DNA of 64,000 nt from Achromobacter pestifer (GTDB lineage Bacteria; Pseudomonadota; Gammaproteobacteria; Burkholderiales; Burkholderiaceae_B), in the NCBI RefSeq assembly GCF_013267355.1, contig NZ_CP053985.1:2170001-2234000 (forward strand), given 5' to 3'. The notes under the pieces are model-generated. The model ran no database searches, was not told where the DNA came from, and saw nothing but the letters and a program-made list of their open reading frames with translations. Every line of letters starts with the position of its first letter. The stretch's first letter is position 1. This document shows, piece after piece, positions 1 to 10,197 of the stretch. Both the position numbers and the translations under genes were made by a program.

Positions 1-64
1 GCAATCGATATAGCCCAAGGGGTTCGAGCGCTCAAAATTGCGCTATCTCGCGCGCTGGAGGAAT

Positions 65-804
65 GTCGGCTTTGGGTCGTTAGCACCCCTCAGTCGGAGC
101 ACACTGAATCTCCCTTTACTCAAAAGGAGATTGTCATGGAATCCGAGAATGCCGCCGTTGACCGTCGTGTGCCATGGAACAAGGGCAAACTCACCGGGCA
201 GAAGCCGCCGCTAAAGCTCGGAGAAATTTGGGCAATCCGAACGAGACTCCAGATAGCATCGAACATCCGGGAACTCGCGATGTTCAATCTCGCGATCGAT
301 AGCAAGCTTCGAGCTTGCGATCTCACGCGATTGCAGGTGCAGGACGTCCGTCATGGAAGCCACGTGGCCGCGAGAGCCACCGTCACGCAACAAAAGACCC
401 AACGTCCAGTCCAATTCGAGATCACGGAACAAACCCGTGAGAGCCTTGAAGCATGGATTGATGTACGAGGCCTAAAGGCGGCGGACTTTCTGTTTCCCAG
501 CCGGTTGCATGCGTCGCCGCATCTGTCGACTCGGCAGTGCGCCCGGATTGTGCATCGCTGGGTCGCATCGATTGGCCTCGACGATACCGCATATGGAACC
601 CACACTATGCGCCGTACAAAAGCCTCGCTGATCTACCGTCGGACGAAGAATCTTCGAGCGGTACAGCTGCTGCTCGGGCATACGAAGCTGGAAAGCACAG
701 TTCGCTATCTCGGCATCGAGGTCGACGATGCGCTAGAGACGGCTGAACAAACAGAGGTTTGATGCATCCCGGCCGGCGCGCGGTCGCTTGCCGGCCATGA
801 GCGG
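65..804 (+). repeat. Direct repeat unit, copy 1 (with recombinase gene)
   Basis: About 740 bp that recurs in the same orientation at 17796-18536. The match starts upstream of the recombinase gene at GTCGGCTTTGGGTCG (65-79), covers the leader GCACACTGAATCT and the gene, and ends in the shared tail TTTGATGCATCCCGGCCGGCG followed by a degenerate CGGCCATGAGCGG. Sequence outside these limits does not match. That argues for duplication or movement of the whole unit, not just a conserved gene. Confidence 0.85.
136..762 (+). CDS. Small tyrosine recombinase (catalytic domain only), copy 1
   Basis: A 208-residue phage-integrase-family protein made of little more than the catalytic domain. The tyrosine-recombinase residues are all visible: Arg59 (SKLRACDL), Lys87 (QQKTQRP), His156 and Arg159 (HTMRR), His182 (LLGHTKLES) and the nucleophile Tyr191 (VRYLGIE). 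There is no arm-binding or core-binding N-terminal domain, so it is about half the usual integrase length. An AAGGAGA ribosome site sits just before ATG 136. A near-identical paralogue lies at 17868-18494 in the same orientation. Standalone recombinases of this type are common and multicopy in proteobacteria, and their substrate sites are not established. The catalytic residues suggest activity; the partner sites are inferred. Confidence 0.9.
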   Translation: MESENAAVDRRVPWNKGKLTGQKPPLKLGEIWAIRTRLQIASNIRELAMFNLAIDSKLRACDLTRLQVQDVRHGSHVAARATVTQQKTQRPVQFEITEQTRESLEAWIDVRGLKAADFLFPSRLHASPHLSTRQCARIVHRWVASIGLDDTAYGTHTMRRTKASLIYRRTKNLRAVQLLLGHTKLESTVRYLGIEVDDALETAEQTEV

Positions 805-1358
805 AAGTTCGCTTTGATTCAGTATCTCCTCAACCCGATTTCCCGTGGCGGCAGCGGCCTCATCGCATACCTCTTCCCTCTGCTTTCGCAGTCTCTAGTG
901 AAAGAGAGAAATAAAGTCGGTCGCAGTTTTTGGCAGGATGCTCCCGAGTCCAAGCAAGAGCGAGCCTGCAGGCGAAGGAACAAGCCCCGGAAGTAAGCAG
1001 CCCACCTCCAGGGCTTCACCGGAAATTAGGCCATGATTGGAAGTCAGTCACCGTGCCGCAGCGTTGCAGAACCGCTGCCCTCCCCCGGCTTCGCGCCGTG
1101 CCTAGAGCGTCCGCCGGGGCACGCACATTTCGCAGACAGACGTGCCCCGGACGGTGATCGTCAGCCCCGCGCGCTATCAGTTAAGCACGATGTGCAGGGG
1201 CCATGGTCGGTCCCGAAAACCAGAAGCACGCACCGCCCTCGTCGGCGTGCCTGTGAACCGCGGTGAGTGCCAGCGCCGTGCTTAAAAGACTGCGGCTCGC
1301 GATCTGGGTGCGAAATCTCTAGGTCCTCGCGACGCACGGACGGCCCGATCAAAGGGGC
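763..1358. other. Gene-free stretch after recombinase copy 1
   Basis: No convincing gene. The open frames are short, biased toward Arg/Pro/Ser, and lack ribosome sites. The first 45 bases are the tail of the repeat unit. It separates the recombinase from the convergent DUF1254 gene that ends at 1359. Confidence 0.5.
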
Positions 1359-2852
1359 CTATTTCAACGCCACAACCCCAGGTGGTTTCCACGTTCCTGC
1401 GCCAGCCGGCAGGATTGAAGGCGGCGACTCCTTGGGCCAATACAAGCGCATCACGAGGTAGACGGTGTCATTCGGCGCAGGCAGCCAGTTGGCTTCGAGC
1501 GCCTTGCCGGGCGAATCCTTCTGGATGTAGAGCGTGAGCGAGCCGTCGGCATTCTTTTTCATCGTCGGCACCATCGGCGAATTGATGAGATACCGGTTGA
1601 TGGGGTTCTTGATCAGAAGCTGACTCTTGCCGTCGTACATGGTCACCGACCAGAACGCGTTGACAGGCGGAAGCTGTCCGGCAGGGAAGGTGATTGTGTA
1701 CTTGTGTTTGCTGGTGTCGATGATCTCGCCGGTCGCCGTCACGCGGGTGATGGGATACATGGCTTCGACGTCATCGTTTCCGTAGACGCCGGACTTGGCG
1801 CCGGCAGCGCGCTTCAGCCAGTCGCCCTTGTAGTAGGTACGATCGCCAAAGAACGAACCGATGTTCCAGCCATTGACATTCTTCACCCCGGTGGCCACGA
1901 ATTTTTCTATCTTCTCTTCGCCTTCCTTCATGGCTAGCAGGACGGCAGCCTTGTGTTCGAGTGAAAGATCCTTGAACTCGAAAGTCTTGCCCGGGCCAAT
2001 GCCGATGCGCGCGAGCCTGGCCCGAAGCTCCCTGTCTTCCGGTGTCATGGGAACGTACTGAAGCGCAGCATCCAGATACTCGAAGTAGTTCTGCTTGATC
2101 CCGGCAGTGGTGGCCGGCAGGAGCTTGAGGGGCGGCGCGGCCGGCGGCGCTGGTTGCTTCAGAAATGCGGAAAGCGGCTGGGCCTTGTAGCCTGCCTGCA
2201 CGTTTTCGACGTTCTTGATGTCCTTGGGGTTGAAGAGCTGGGTGCGGATAAGCGCGAGCGAAAACGGGGTTGTCGAGGTGAATACCTTCTTGATATTCGC
2301 GGGCTTCTCGCCCTTCCAGTCCGGTCCCACGACCATGTAGTTGCCCGGCGCGTTGCCGGTGGCGCGAGTGCCGATGTAGCCGTAGTTGTACGTGTTGCTG
2401 TCTATCAGTTGAACTGCGTAGTAGCGCCGCTTCTCCACGGCAGGCACCGAGATCACCATCGGCTCCGCGCGCAGGTCCAGCCAAACAAAGGAGTAGGGCG
2501 TGTCGCTGTTGGGCGTGACGATCGCCGTATCCTGATAGGTGGCGACGTGGTGCTGGTTGTTTATCTTATTGAAGGGTGCCTTGAACTGGCTGGACTTCGA
2601 GTCCACCGCGAACTCGTACATCACTGCGTAATTCATCACGATGGGCAGGCCGTAGATGAAGGCTTCCTCGGCAATGGCTTTCGTTTCGGCGATGCTAGGT
2701 GCAGCGATGCCTGCGGCCTTGTCCACTTGGGCCGCCTGCGAAACCGGGTCGCCTTTTTTTGCGCAGCCGCTTGCCAGCGCAAGCGTGATGGCGATGATCG
2801 CGACGCCTTGCCAGAGGCGGGGTGGTTCGTGTTGGGACGTTGGTATGTACAT
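1359..2852 (-). CDS. DUF1254/DUF1214 lipoprotein, paralogue 1
   Basis: 497 residues. The N terminus is a hydrophobic segment ending in a lipobox (LALASGC, Cys about 30), so it is probably a lipoprotein. The N-terminal half (about 55-190) has DUF1254 features: AFIYGLPIVMNYAVMY, TPNSDTPYSFVWLDLRAEPMV and YYAVQLIDSNTYNYGYIG. The C-terminal part (about 370-490) is the DUF1214 module, with FWSVTMYDGKSQLLI and NADGSLTLYIQ near the end. No biochemical role is established for the family. It is the most divergent of four such proteins in the first 17.4 kb and is transcribed away from paralogue 2 across a 535-bp gap. The family call is firm; function is unknown. Confidence 0.9.
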   Translation of the reverse strand: MYIPTSQHEPPRLWQGVAIIAITLALASGCAKKGDPVSQAAQVDKAAGIAAPSIAETKAIAEEAFIYGLPIVMNYAVMYEFAVDSKSSQFKAPFNKINNQHHVATYQDTAIVTPNSDTPYSFVWLDLRAEPMVISVPAVEKRRYYAVQLIDSNTYNYGYIGTRATGNAPGNYMVVGPDWKGEKPANIKKVFTSTTPFSLALIRTQLFNPKDIKNVENVQAGYKAQPLSAFLKQPAPPAAPPLKLLPATTAGIKQNYFEYLDAALQYVPMTPEDRELRARLARIGIGPGKTFEFKDLSLEHKAAVLLAMKEGEEKIEKFVATGVKNVNGWNIGSFFGDRTYYKGDWLKRAAGAKSGVYGNDDVEAMYPITRVTATGEIIDTSKHKYTITFPAGQLPPVNAFWSVTMYDGKSQLLIKNPINRYLINSPMVPTMKKNADGSLTLYIQKDSPGKALEANWLPAPNDTVYLVMRLYWPKESPPSILPAGAGTWKPPGVVALK

Positions 2853-2912
2853 GGGCTTCCTTTGTGCTTGAGCGGGATGAAACGGAAGGCTTGCTCCGTT
2901 ACATGGGAAACA

Positions 2913-3104
2913 TCAACTGCACTTGGAGACGCAATGACCAACGGGGGGGTTATCTGGCCGCTCGACGTTGTAGTAGGCCGATGCCTGCAGGTTCACGCGC
3001 AGTTTCCGAGCAGCCTTTGCAAGCTCCCAGTTTCTTTCCTGCGCTTGTACCGCCATGGGTGAGAGCGCCGCCGTGAAAATTGCGACGTGCAAGCTGTGCC
3101 GCAT
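2913..3104 (-). CDS. Possible small secreted protein or gene remnant
   Basis: An ORF of about 63 residues that starts with a good signal-peptide pattern (MRHSLHVAIFTAALSPMAVQAQ). The rest is short and ends in a cysteine-containing tail that resembles nothing I know. It lies just upstream of the DUF1254 lipoprotein gene on the same strand. It could be the 5' end of a lost exported-protein gene. I cannot tell a real small gene from a remnant. Confidence 0.25.
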   Translation of the reverse strand: MRHSLHVAIFTAALSPMAVQAQERNWELAKAARKLRVNLQASAYYNVERPDNPPVGHCVSKCS

Positions 3105-3387
3105 GAAACGGAATTGCATTGCGCATCCTCCGTGAAATCGGGCATCCCGTCAGTGAGTTGGATTGGAGCGATGATGACGGGTACGAGGCGATGCTGACAT
3201 AAGCGCAAACACCCATGCGCCAAAAAGCAACAAATGCGAGCTGACCGAACCAGGAGGTAGCACCCAAACTAAAGATGCATCGGCATTGCCCTTTCGGACA
3301 GTTGCCAACCCATTGGGACCGCGGTCATCATAGCGCGAGTCGCTGCAACGGCGCAGCGATCATGATTTTCAAATAACAAGGTCAATC

Positions 3388-4920
3388 ATGAATACTGAAT
3401 CTCATTCACTCGTGAAATGGGCCGCGATCGCCACTGCCATGGTCGCTTTGACGGCAGGCGGCGCCAGCAAGAACGTTGCTACCGCACAGCCCTTCAAGAT
3501 GACGACACCTATCGCGCCGGGCGTCGCCGTGCCGAATAAGATCGATTCGTCGATCGGAACCCTGAACCTCGATTACGGCTATCCGTCGACCGAAACTGTC
3601 GACAAGATCTACGACAACCTGGATCGTTCCCGGGCGCTCCAGGCCTATTTGCTGGCGATCCCGATTGTCAACCAGGCCGGCATGCGCGAGTCGCTGCGCA
3701 CGTTCGGACCCGACAACCAGACGAATGTGATCTGGGAAAATCTGATGGATTCGAAGACCGTCGCGTTGACTGGCAACGACAATACGATCTACAACTTCAT
3801 GTGGATCGATACGAGGAAGGGTCCTGTGGTGGCCGAGATTCCGCCTAAGGTGCTCGGAGTGGTCGACGACTTCTGGTACAAGTGGGTGGGCGACATCGGC
3901 ATTACCGGAGCCGACAAGGGCGAGGGCGGCAAGTACCTCCTGTTACCGCCCGGATTCAACGGCGATATTCCAGCCGGGTATCACGTCTTGCGGCCGAGCA
4001 CCTTCGGCAGCTACCTCGTCTTTCGCTCTTTTCTCGTAGACGGCGCCACCCAACCTGCGGTCGAATCGGCCAAGAAGAACCTGCGCCTTTATCCCTTGGC
4101 CGAAGCCGCGAGCCCGTCCAAAATGAAGTTCGTCAATGCCTCCGGCCTCCCAGCGAACTTCGTCGCACCGGGTGATTATTCGTTCTGGACCTTGCTGAAC
4201 CAGGTCATCCAGGAAGAGCCGGCGGAGGGTTCCGATCCCACCACCCTGGGCCTGTTCGCCTCGATTGGCATCGTCAAGGGCAAGCCCTTTGCTCCCGATG
4301 AGCGGATGAAGATGATCCTTACCGATGCCGCCAACATCGGCGCGGTGACGGCACGCACCATCGCCTTCAAGATTCGCCCGAAGGATGCGTATTTCTATCC
4401 GGACAGTGGGTGGCGCCTGCCGTTCCTGGGCGGCTACAAGTTCGAGTCTGCGCCCGGAGTCAGCAACCTGGATGGTGCCGTCTTCTACTACTACTTTGCC
4501 ATCGCCGTAACGCCGGCGATGGAGGAGAAGATGGTGGGCCGAGGGTCGCAGTATCCCTGGTCGGTCCAGGATGCGAAGGGCAACCCGTTGGATGGCGGCA
4601 AGAACTACAAGCTGCGCCTGCCGCCCAATGTCCCGGTCAAGGATTTCTGGTCGATCATCGTCTACGACAACCAGACCCGCTCGATGGTGCAAACCGACCA
4701 AAAGGCCCCGAGCGTCAGCAGCCAGAGTAAGGGCGTTAAGACCAATGCGGACGGCTCGGTGGATGTCTACTTCGGACCGAAGGCCCCGGCGGGAATGGAG
4801 AACAACTGGGTGCAGACGATTCCGGGCAAGGGCTGGTTCATGCTCCTGCGCCTTTATGGTCCGCTGGATCCGTGGTTCAACAAGACGTGGCGGCCGGGCG
4901 AGATTGAGCTGCAGCCCTGA
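3388..4920 (+). CDS. DUF1254/DUF1214 exported protein, paralogue 2
   Basis: 510 residues with a hydrophobic N-terminal export segment (about residues 8-25) that lacks an obvious lipobox cysteine. The mature part starts with FKMTTPIAPG and carries a DUF1254 region (YDNLDRSRALQAYLLAIP, NLMDSKTVALTGNDNTIY, VLGVVDDFWYKWVGDIG, DKGEGGKYLLLPPGF). A DUF1214 region follows (KDFWSIIVYDNQTRSMVQTD, NADGSVDVYFGPKAP, WFMLLRLYGPLDPWF). It aligns along its whole length with the protein at 14327-15850, so the two are paralogues. It stands alone on the plus strand. Predicted periplasmic or outer envelope; function unknown. Confidence 0.9.
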   Translation: MNTESHSLVKWAAIATAMVALTAGGASKNVATAQPFKMTTPIAPGVAVPNKIDSSIGTLNLDYGYPSTETVDKIYDNLDRSRALQAYLLAIPIVNQAGMRESLRTFGPDNQTNVIWENLMDSKTVALTGNDNTIYNFMWIDTRKGPVVAEIPPKVLGVVDDFWYKWVGDIGITGADKGEGGKYLLLPPGFNGDIPAGYHVLRPSTFGSYLVFRSFLVDGATQPAVESAKKNLRLYPLAEAASPSKMKFVNASGLPANFVAPGDYSFWTLLNQVIQEEPAEGSDPTTLGLFASIGIVKGKPFAPDERMKMILTDAANIGAVTARTIAFKIRPKDAYFYPDSGWRLPFLGGYKFESAPGVSNLDGAVFYYYFAIAVTPAMEEKMVGRGSQYPWSVQDAKGNPLDGGKNYKLRLPPNVPVKDFWSIIVYDNQTRSMVQTDQKAPSVSSQSKGVKTNADGSVDVYFGPKAPAGMENNWVQTIPGKGWFMLLRLYGPLDPWFNKTWRPGEIELQP

Positions 4921-5587
4921 TCGACGCCGACAGGAAGCTGGTCAGGAACTCAACGGCGGTCCGCGAACGGGCCGTCGTTATTCTGGTGCGCCCAGCATGG
5001 GCGCACGACGAGAAGAAGGCCGCGAAAGTGATCCCCTCAAGAATGTGCGACGTTGCAGGGGCTTTGGTAAAAACTGGGCAACAAAGCTCGACGTTCTCGT
5101 TGCGAATGACTTTGTTCCACCCCAACCGACTTTATTTATCGTTTTCACTAGTGTGTTGCAACGACCGGTTGAATGCACAGTCGAAAGCGCAGATAGTGAC
5201 AAAAGTGGGCCCCAAAATTTCGGGGCCCAATGAGGTATCAATTAGTGAAAACATACCATTATCGCTAGTTAGCCATGAACGCCAATCGACTGCATTCGGC
5301 CAGAAGCGGACGAGCATCGGACCGAGCTCTCGTATTGGAGGCTGTACCGGGCCACGCCAGAAACGACGGACCCAAAGTAGAAATACCTGCAAGTCAATCT
5401 TCGAACGGGAAGTACCATGTCGCCCTCGCAACGCTTAGTTAGCCCGGGAGCTTTGCGGAGGATACGAAAGCGTAGCCGGTCTGTTGCAGCAACTGAAGCT
5501 CACGCCGTTGTCAGCCCAGCGAATCGCCGCCCGTTCGGATGATTCGGCCTACATGTTCAGATCGATTCGAAGGAATACGTAGCCTGC
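4921..5587. other. Gene-free stretch with hairpin and palindrome copies
   Basis: No credible gene in 667 bp. It has a perfect hairpin at 4986-5006 (8-bp arms GTGCGCCC/GGGCGCAC, loop AGCAT), about 65 bp after the upstream DUF1254 stop, which could end that transcript although no T-run follows. It also holds one copy of the dispersed 13-mer CGGCCAGAAGCGG at 5297-5309. The segment between two convergent genes looks like insertion debris. Confidence 0.5.
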
Positions 5588-7174
5588 CTAGAACCCAATG
5601 GCCAAGCCGTCACGCCGTCCATCGGAGCCGCCAAGGAAGACGCCACGGCTATGGTCAACCCATATCGCGTGGCACGTACCCAGCGGATTGGGCGAGACGG
5701 TGGGAAAATGTCCCTTCTCGCGTAGCGCGGCCCAGATCGATTCCGGCACCGTACTTTCCATCTCAAACGAATCCCCACGAGCCAACATGCGCGGATGCTC
5801 GATGGCCTCCTGAACCGACATACCATAATCAACGATATTAGCGAGTACCTGCATTTGCCCCGCTGGCTGGTAGTGTCCGCCGGTAACTCCGAAGGACATC
5901 ACCGCTTCGCTCTCCTTGGTCAGCATCGCCGGAATGATGGTGTGCATGGGGCGTTTACGCCCGGCGATTTCGTTGGGGTGTCCGGCCTGCAAGCTAAAGC
6001 CACAGCCTCGGTTATGCAAAAGCACACCCGATTTGCATGCCATCAGACCACTGCCAAAGTCATCGAATAGTGAATTGATGAATGCGACGACAGTCCCGTC
6101 AGTATCCGCCACGGAGATGAAAACTGTATCTTTGTGCTCTGGCATGATGAAAGACTGTACGTCTTCGATACGCCGGTCTTGACTGATCCGTCCCACATGC
6201 TGCTCGATGCGCGTCGCTGACAACCACTGGTCAACACTGAGCGGATGATGATTCGGGTCGCACAGGAAGGCGTCGCGTTCGGCATAAGCAATCCGCGAAA
6301 CTTCGGCCTGCAAATGAAAGCGTTCGACGCTCAACGGCCCATATGCAGAAAGGTCGAAGCGGTTGAGCATGGATGCGATCTGCAAGGCGACAATCCCCTG
6401 CCCACTTGGTGGGCACTCCCAAAGGCGATAGCCACGATACTCCGTGGAAATGGGCTGCACGTACTCCGCGTTGTACTCAGCCAGATCTTCCAACTCCATG
6501 ACTCCACCATGTTGCCTAAGCGACGCCACGATGTCTTCTGCGATCCAGCCTTCGTAGAATGCGTCGGCGCCGTTCTCTGCGATGGCGCGCAATGCCTTGC
6601 CCAGCTTCGCGTTGAATCGCCGGTCACCTACGGTGGGCGGTCGCCCCTGTGCCAGGAATATCTCCTTGACCTCAGACGTTCCGGAAACTTTTTCGGCACT
6701 GCGCGCCCAATCGCGTGCCAAACGCTCCGTAACCAGATAACCCTGCTCCGCCGACGCGATAGCGGGACAGAACAACTCTTCGAATGACCTGGTGCCGTGG
6801 TCTTTCAGCAAGAGTTCCCAGGCACGCACGGCGCCCGGGACTGTGACTGCGTGGACGTTATCCGCCGAGATATTCTCCAGGCCCGAGTCCCGCAAATGTT
6901 CCGCGCTGGTACGCCGAGGAGCCCAACCGGCTCCATTGAGAGCGATAACTGGCTGGCCACGCTTCTTGATCAGCACAAAGCAGTCTCCGCCAATACCCGT
7001 TTGGGTAGGCTCGACCACGGCGAGCATGGCGGCAACAGCTATAGCCGCATCCACCGCGTTGCCGCCCGAGCGGAGGATATCCAGGCCAGCCAGCGCGGCG
7101 GCGGGATTCGAGGTGGCCACCATCCCTCGCGAGCCCACTGAGACGGGGCGACCCGGAAATTCAAATTTACGCAT
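5588..7174 (-). CDS. Gamma-glutamyltransferase family hydrolase
   Basis: 528 residues, the normal length for this Ntn-hydrolase family, which cleaves gamma-glutamyl amides after self-processing into two chains. The N-terminal block GMVATSNPAAALAGLDILRSGGNAVDAAIA and GIGGDCF are family hallmarks. The expected nucleophile is Thr350 in HKDTVFISVADTDG, with NSLFDDFGSG after it and GVTGGHYQPAGQMQ further on. There is no signal peptide, so it is probably cytoplasmic, unlike classical periplasmic GGT. Its start lies 22 bp after the permease stop on the same strand, so it is the last gene of the ammonia-lyase/permease cluster. That suggests it releases an amino compound from a gamma-glutamyl or similar conjugate (inference). 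Confidence 0.92.
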   Translation of the reverse strand: MRKFEFPGRPVSVGSRGMVATSNPAAALAGLDILRSGGNAVDAAIAVAAMLAVVEPTQTGIGGDCFVLIKKRGQPVIALNGAGWAPRRTSAEHLRDSGLENISADNVHAVTVPGAVRAWELLLKDHGTRSFEELFCPAIASAEQGYLVTERLARDWARSAEKVSGTSEVKEIFLAQGRPPTVGDRRFNAKLGKALRAIAENGADAFYEGWIAEDIVASLRQHGGVMELEDLAEYNAEYVQPISTEYRGYRLWECPPSGQGIVALQIASMLNRFDLSAYGPLSVERFHLQAEVSRIAYAERDAFLCDPNHHPLSVDQWLSATRIEQHVGRISQDRRIEDVQSFIMPEHKDTVFISVADTDGTVVAFINSLFDDFGSGLMACKSGVLLHNRGCGFSLQAGHPNEIAGRKRPMHTIIPAMLTKESEAVMSFGVTGGHYQPAGQMQVLANIVDYGMSVQEAIEHPRMLARGDSFEMESTVPESIWAALREKGHFPTVSPNPLGTCHAIWVDHSRGVFLGGSDGRRDGLAIGF

Positions 7175-7195
7175 AGCAAGTCCCCTTATGTAGAC

Positions 7196-8494
7196 TTAAT
7201 GGCCGAACCTGTCAGCAATGGCGAGAAAGCCACTGATGAGGCATACACTGCCGATCGCGACAATGACTACGTTGGTCAAACGGCCTTTGTATTGCTGTAA
7301 AGCCGGCACATTCCGGAATGCGTAGACAGGCAGGAAATACACAACGAAGACGCTCACCGGGACCAGCGCAACCTTGATCAGGTTAAGCACATCAAAATTT
7401 GCGATCGCAAACGCAGTCGTGACAACGAAGATGAACAACGCCAGGACTCTCGGAAATGCGCGGCCGTTTAAAAAGTGCTCGGGCAACCGCAGGACAATTC
7501 GCCCAAAGCTCTTCGCGCTCTCTTGCGTTGCAAGATAGTGAGCAAGAAAGGACTTGATTACAGCTGCGAACACGATCGCCTGGGAAGCAATTGCCATCGC
7601 CGGCGTATCAAATTTCCGCGCGAGAAATGACACGACGGTCAAATTGGACGCTTTTGCCTCGGCCAGCTCTTGGGGAGACAGAGCAAAAATGGTGCTCCAC
7701 GAAAAAAATAGAACTGTCGCCACTATCAGCGTGACGGCAACAGCCATGATTTGAGTCACCTTTCGAGCGGCCTGACGTCCATAATGGCGCTTTTGAGCCA
7801 CAACAAAGCTGGAGGTTATTGACGTAAAGCTGAAGGCGAATACCAACATGGGTATCCCCTTCCAAACGTCAATCGCTATCGCCTCCGTTCCTCCGAAATC
7901 AACAGCCGTCGACAACATGGCCGAATTCCAATGAGGAATGGACAAAAGTCCGAAGACGACAATGGCAACGATGAATGGGAAGACAATGCTTCCCATGATC
8001 TTGACGATTGTGGTGGTCCCGTGCCGCACCAACAACATCAAGAAGCACACGGCAATCGGAGCGACGATCCAGCGCGACAGGTCGCCGAGGGTCAGTTGCG
8101 TCCGGACGAAGTCAATAATGGTGTTAGTAAGCGTAATGGTGTAGATCGTCATCGAAGGAAAGACTGTCGCGAAATACAACCCGATCAGGACTTTCCCCCA
8201 CTTCGAGCCAAGATACTCGTTCGTGGTGTCCAGAATGTTCCCGTCTCTGCCCCCTTCCGTAGAGCCGGCCAACACGTACTTGGCCAGGCCAAGATAAGGA
8301 ATGAACGTAATCGGAAACGCTACTAGGGACAAAATAACCATCGGCCAAAAACCCGAGAGTCCAAGGCTGACCGGCAGAAATAGCGTTCCCCCACTCACCG
8401 CCGTCCCATAGATTCCTAACACCCACAAGGTGTCGTGCCTGCTCCACCCCGTGGCCGTTAGACTAATGTTGCCCGCGACGGAATGCGCCTTCAT
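7196..8494 (-). CDS. Serine/threonine-type amino acid permease (SdaC/HAAAP family)
   Basis: 432 residues with about 11 hydrophobic segments. The N-terminal sequence DTLWVLGIYGTAVSGGTLFLP, then FPITFIPYLGLAKYVLAGS and FSFTSITSSFVVAQKRHYG, closely resembles E. coli SdaC, a proton-coupled serine transporter of the hydroxy/aromatic amino acid permease family. It sits between the ammonia-lyase gene (295 bp upstream) and the gamma-glutamyltransferase gene on the same strand. It probably imports the amino acid or conjugate that the two enzymes handle. The substrate cannot be read from sequence. Confidence 0.9.
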   Translation of the reverse strand: MKAHSVAGNISLTATGWSRHDTLWVLGIYGTAVSGGTLFLPVSLGLSGFWPMVILSLVAFPITFIPYLGLAKYVLAGSTEGGRDGNILDTTNEYLGSKWGKVLIGLYFATVFPSMTIYTITLTNTIIDFVRTQLTLGDLSRWIVAPIAVCFLMLLVRHGTTTIVKIMGSIVFPFIVAIVVFGLLSIPHWNSAMLSTAVDFGGTEAIAIDVWKGIPMLVFAFSFTSITSSFVVAQKRHYGRQAARKVTQIMAVAVTLIVATVLFFSWSTIFALSPQELAEAKASNLTVVSFLARKFDTPAMAIASQAIVFAAVIKSFLAHYLATQESAKSFGRIVLRLPEHFLNGRAFPRVLALFIFVVTTAFAIANFDVLNLIKVALVPVSVFVVYFLPVYAFRNVPALQQYKGRLTNVVIVAIGSVCLISGFLAIADRFGH

Positions 8495-8789
8495 TGCAAC
8501 CCCTCGAATTTTCTCCCGACCTTGCGACCAGCGATCCGCCAGTCATTAAGAACGGGGTAATTGTGTCCGCCAGGTGATGGCGGAAACGTGAATCGCAGCA
8601 TGGTTTGTCTCCGTTAGCTTTCTTGGTAGTTCAATCTGTGGGCGCAGCAACGCCCGCCGCCTGCGTTGGACGGTCGTTATTCAGAAGTGGATAGCGTCAC
8701 GCGGCTCAACGGCGGCGGTTAGTACGCCACTCATGCGGACGTACTGCGTAGGCGTCGAGCCGCGTCATATGTTGATCAGGAAGAGTCTT

Positions 8790-10073
8790 TCAGGCCGCCG
8801 GCCATGCGGCTTGCCTTGCCGCCACGGCTTGAGCGGAGAGCCCGACAAGTTCCTCGTAAACCAGTGGTGCGGTTGCGCCTTCTGTGTTGATGATAAGCAC
8901 GCGCGAGTTGGCATCGAGCCGCACTTGGGCTGAGAGCTGGACATCAGCGCGCAATAACTGCAACGCGGCAAGGCCCGCTGTACTGGATTCGCCTGCAACG
9001 ATGGGAATGTCCCGATCGCTTCCTTTGGCGAGTACTTGCATCGCCCCAACGGCTCCCGAGTCTTCAATGGTCATGAAGTGGTCGACACTGGATTGAAGAA
9101 ATTTCCACGCGAGCGGCGAGGCCTCTCCACAAGCAAGTCCGGCCATCACCGAGTCGACAGATCCGGTGGCCCTTGCTGCATTTCCCTGAATTGCACTCTG
9201 CAGCAGACAATCAGCCTGCATCGGTTCGACCACGATGAAATGCGGACGGTTTTCGCCTTGATGCTCCCACAGATAACTCACCAGTCCCGCTGCCATACCG
9301 CCGACTCCACCTTGCAGGAAGACATGTGTGAAGTCCCCGGCCTCGTTTGAACGAGTTCCCGTCTGCTCCACCAGCTCCGCGGCGATGGTGCCATACCCCT
9401 GCATCACGTCCCGGGGTATGTCCTCATATCCGTCATACGAGGTATCGGACACAACCTGCCATCCATTTTCAACCGCCAAGCGGGCCGCTTTTTCCACCGA
9501 TTCGTCGTAGTTGCCGTTGATACGCACGATCTCCGCACCATAGACTGCGATAGCATGTTCACGCTCCACGCTGACATTGGCATGCAGCACGATCACGCAG
9601 CGGCAACCCGCGTCCAGAGCCGCCGCCGCCAAGCCGCGGCCATGGTTGCCATCAGTCGCGCTGATAACGGTGTAGTCCTTCAACAATTGTGCATAGCGCC
9701 CCGCCAGAATCGAAGCGGGGTCGAGATCGGGATGGATCCGAAGGACCTGGCGTATCAAAGCAATGGGCGCACCCAGTGCCTTGAAGCTACCGAGCGGAGA
9801 ACGAACGGATTCGTCCTTAACGCTGAAGCGCGCCACGTCCAGTTGCTGCGCAAGGCCAGGCAGGTCATACAGCGGCGTGGGCTCCGGCGCAATACCGGAC
9901 CAAGCGCTGAGCCAGCGACGGCTTTCATTGGCGCGTTCGATGTTCATGATCGAGCGCAGCTCGGACGGATAAGGCCCGCGCTGGGCTCGAGGGTTGGCAA
10001 ACAGAGTAGGAGTTTCCCCTCGTTGATCGGAGATCCCGGTGTGACCATGTGGCGCGAGTGTCGAAGCAAGCAT
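8790..10073 (-). CDS. Diaminopropionate ammonia-lyase-like PLP enzyme
   Basis: 427 residues, fold-type II PLP enzyme. The Schiff-base lysine is Lys98 in LGSFKALG, preceded by VKDES. Other landmarks are SATDGNHGRGLAAAA, DTSYDGYEDIPRDVMQGYGTI, VFLQGGVGGMAAGLV and GESSTAGLAAL, which follow the order of E. coli YgeX/DpaL. That enzyme converts 2,3-diaminopropionate to pyruvate and two ammonia. The long start at 10073 is supported because GETPTLFANPRA matches the DpaL N terminus. The segment VRSPLGSFK replaces the usual RFGLNAFK, so substrate preference may differ. An Lrp-family regulator is encoded divergently. Confidence 0.88.
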   Translation of the reverse strand: MLASTLAPHGHTGISDQRGETPTLFANPRAQRGPYPSELRSIMNIERANESRRWLSAWSGIAPEPTPLYDLPGLAQQLDVARFSVKDESVRSPLGSFKALGAPIALIRQVLRIHPDLDPASILAGRYAQLLKDYTVISATDGNHGRGLAAAALDAGCRCVIVLHANVSVEREHAIAVYGAEIVRINGNYDESVEKAARLAVENGWQVVSDTSYDGYEDIPRDVMQGYGTIAAELVEQTGTRSNEAGDFTHVFLQGGVGGMAAGLVSYLWEHQGENRPHFIVVEPMQADCLLQSAIQGNAARATGSVDSVMAGLACGEASPLAWKFLQSSVDHFMTIEDSGAVGAMQVLAKGSDRDIPIVAGESSTAGLAALQLLRADVQLSAQVRLDANSRVLIINTEGATAPLVYEELVGLSAQAVAARQAAWPAA

Positions 10074-10197
10074 GTCGATTCCAGAAAATTTCGTCGAAAA
10101 CGAAATAATATTTCGACAGCACGCGTTTTTTCTCTTGAAATGGACTATAAATTCGGAATATTTTCTCGAAATTAGCTACTTCTTTGACGGCATCGAC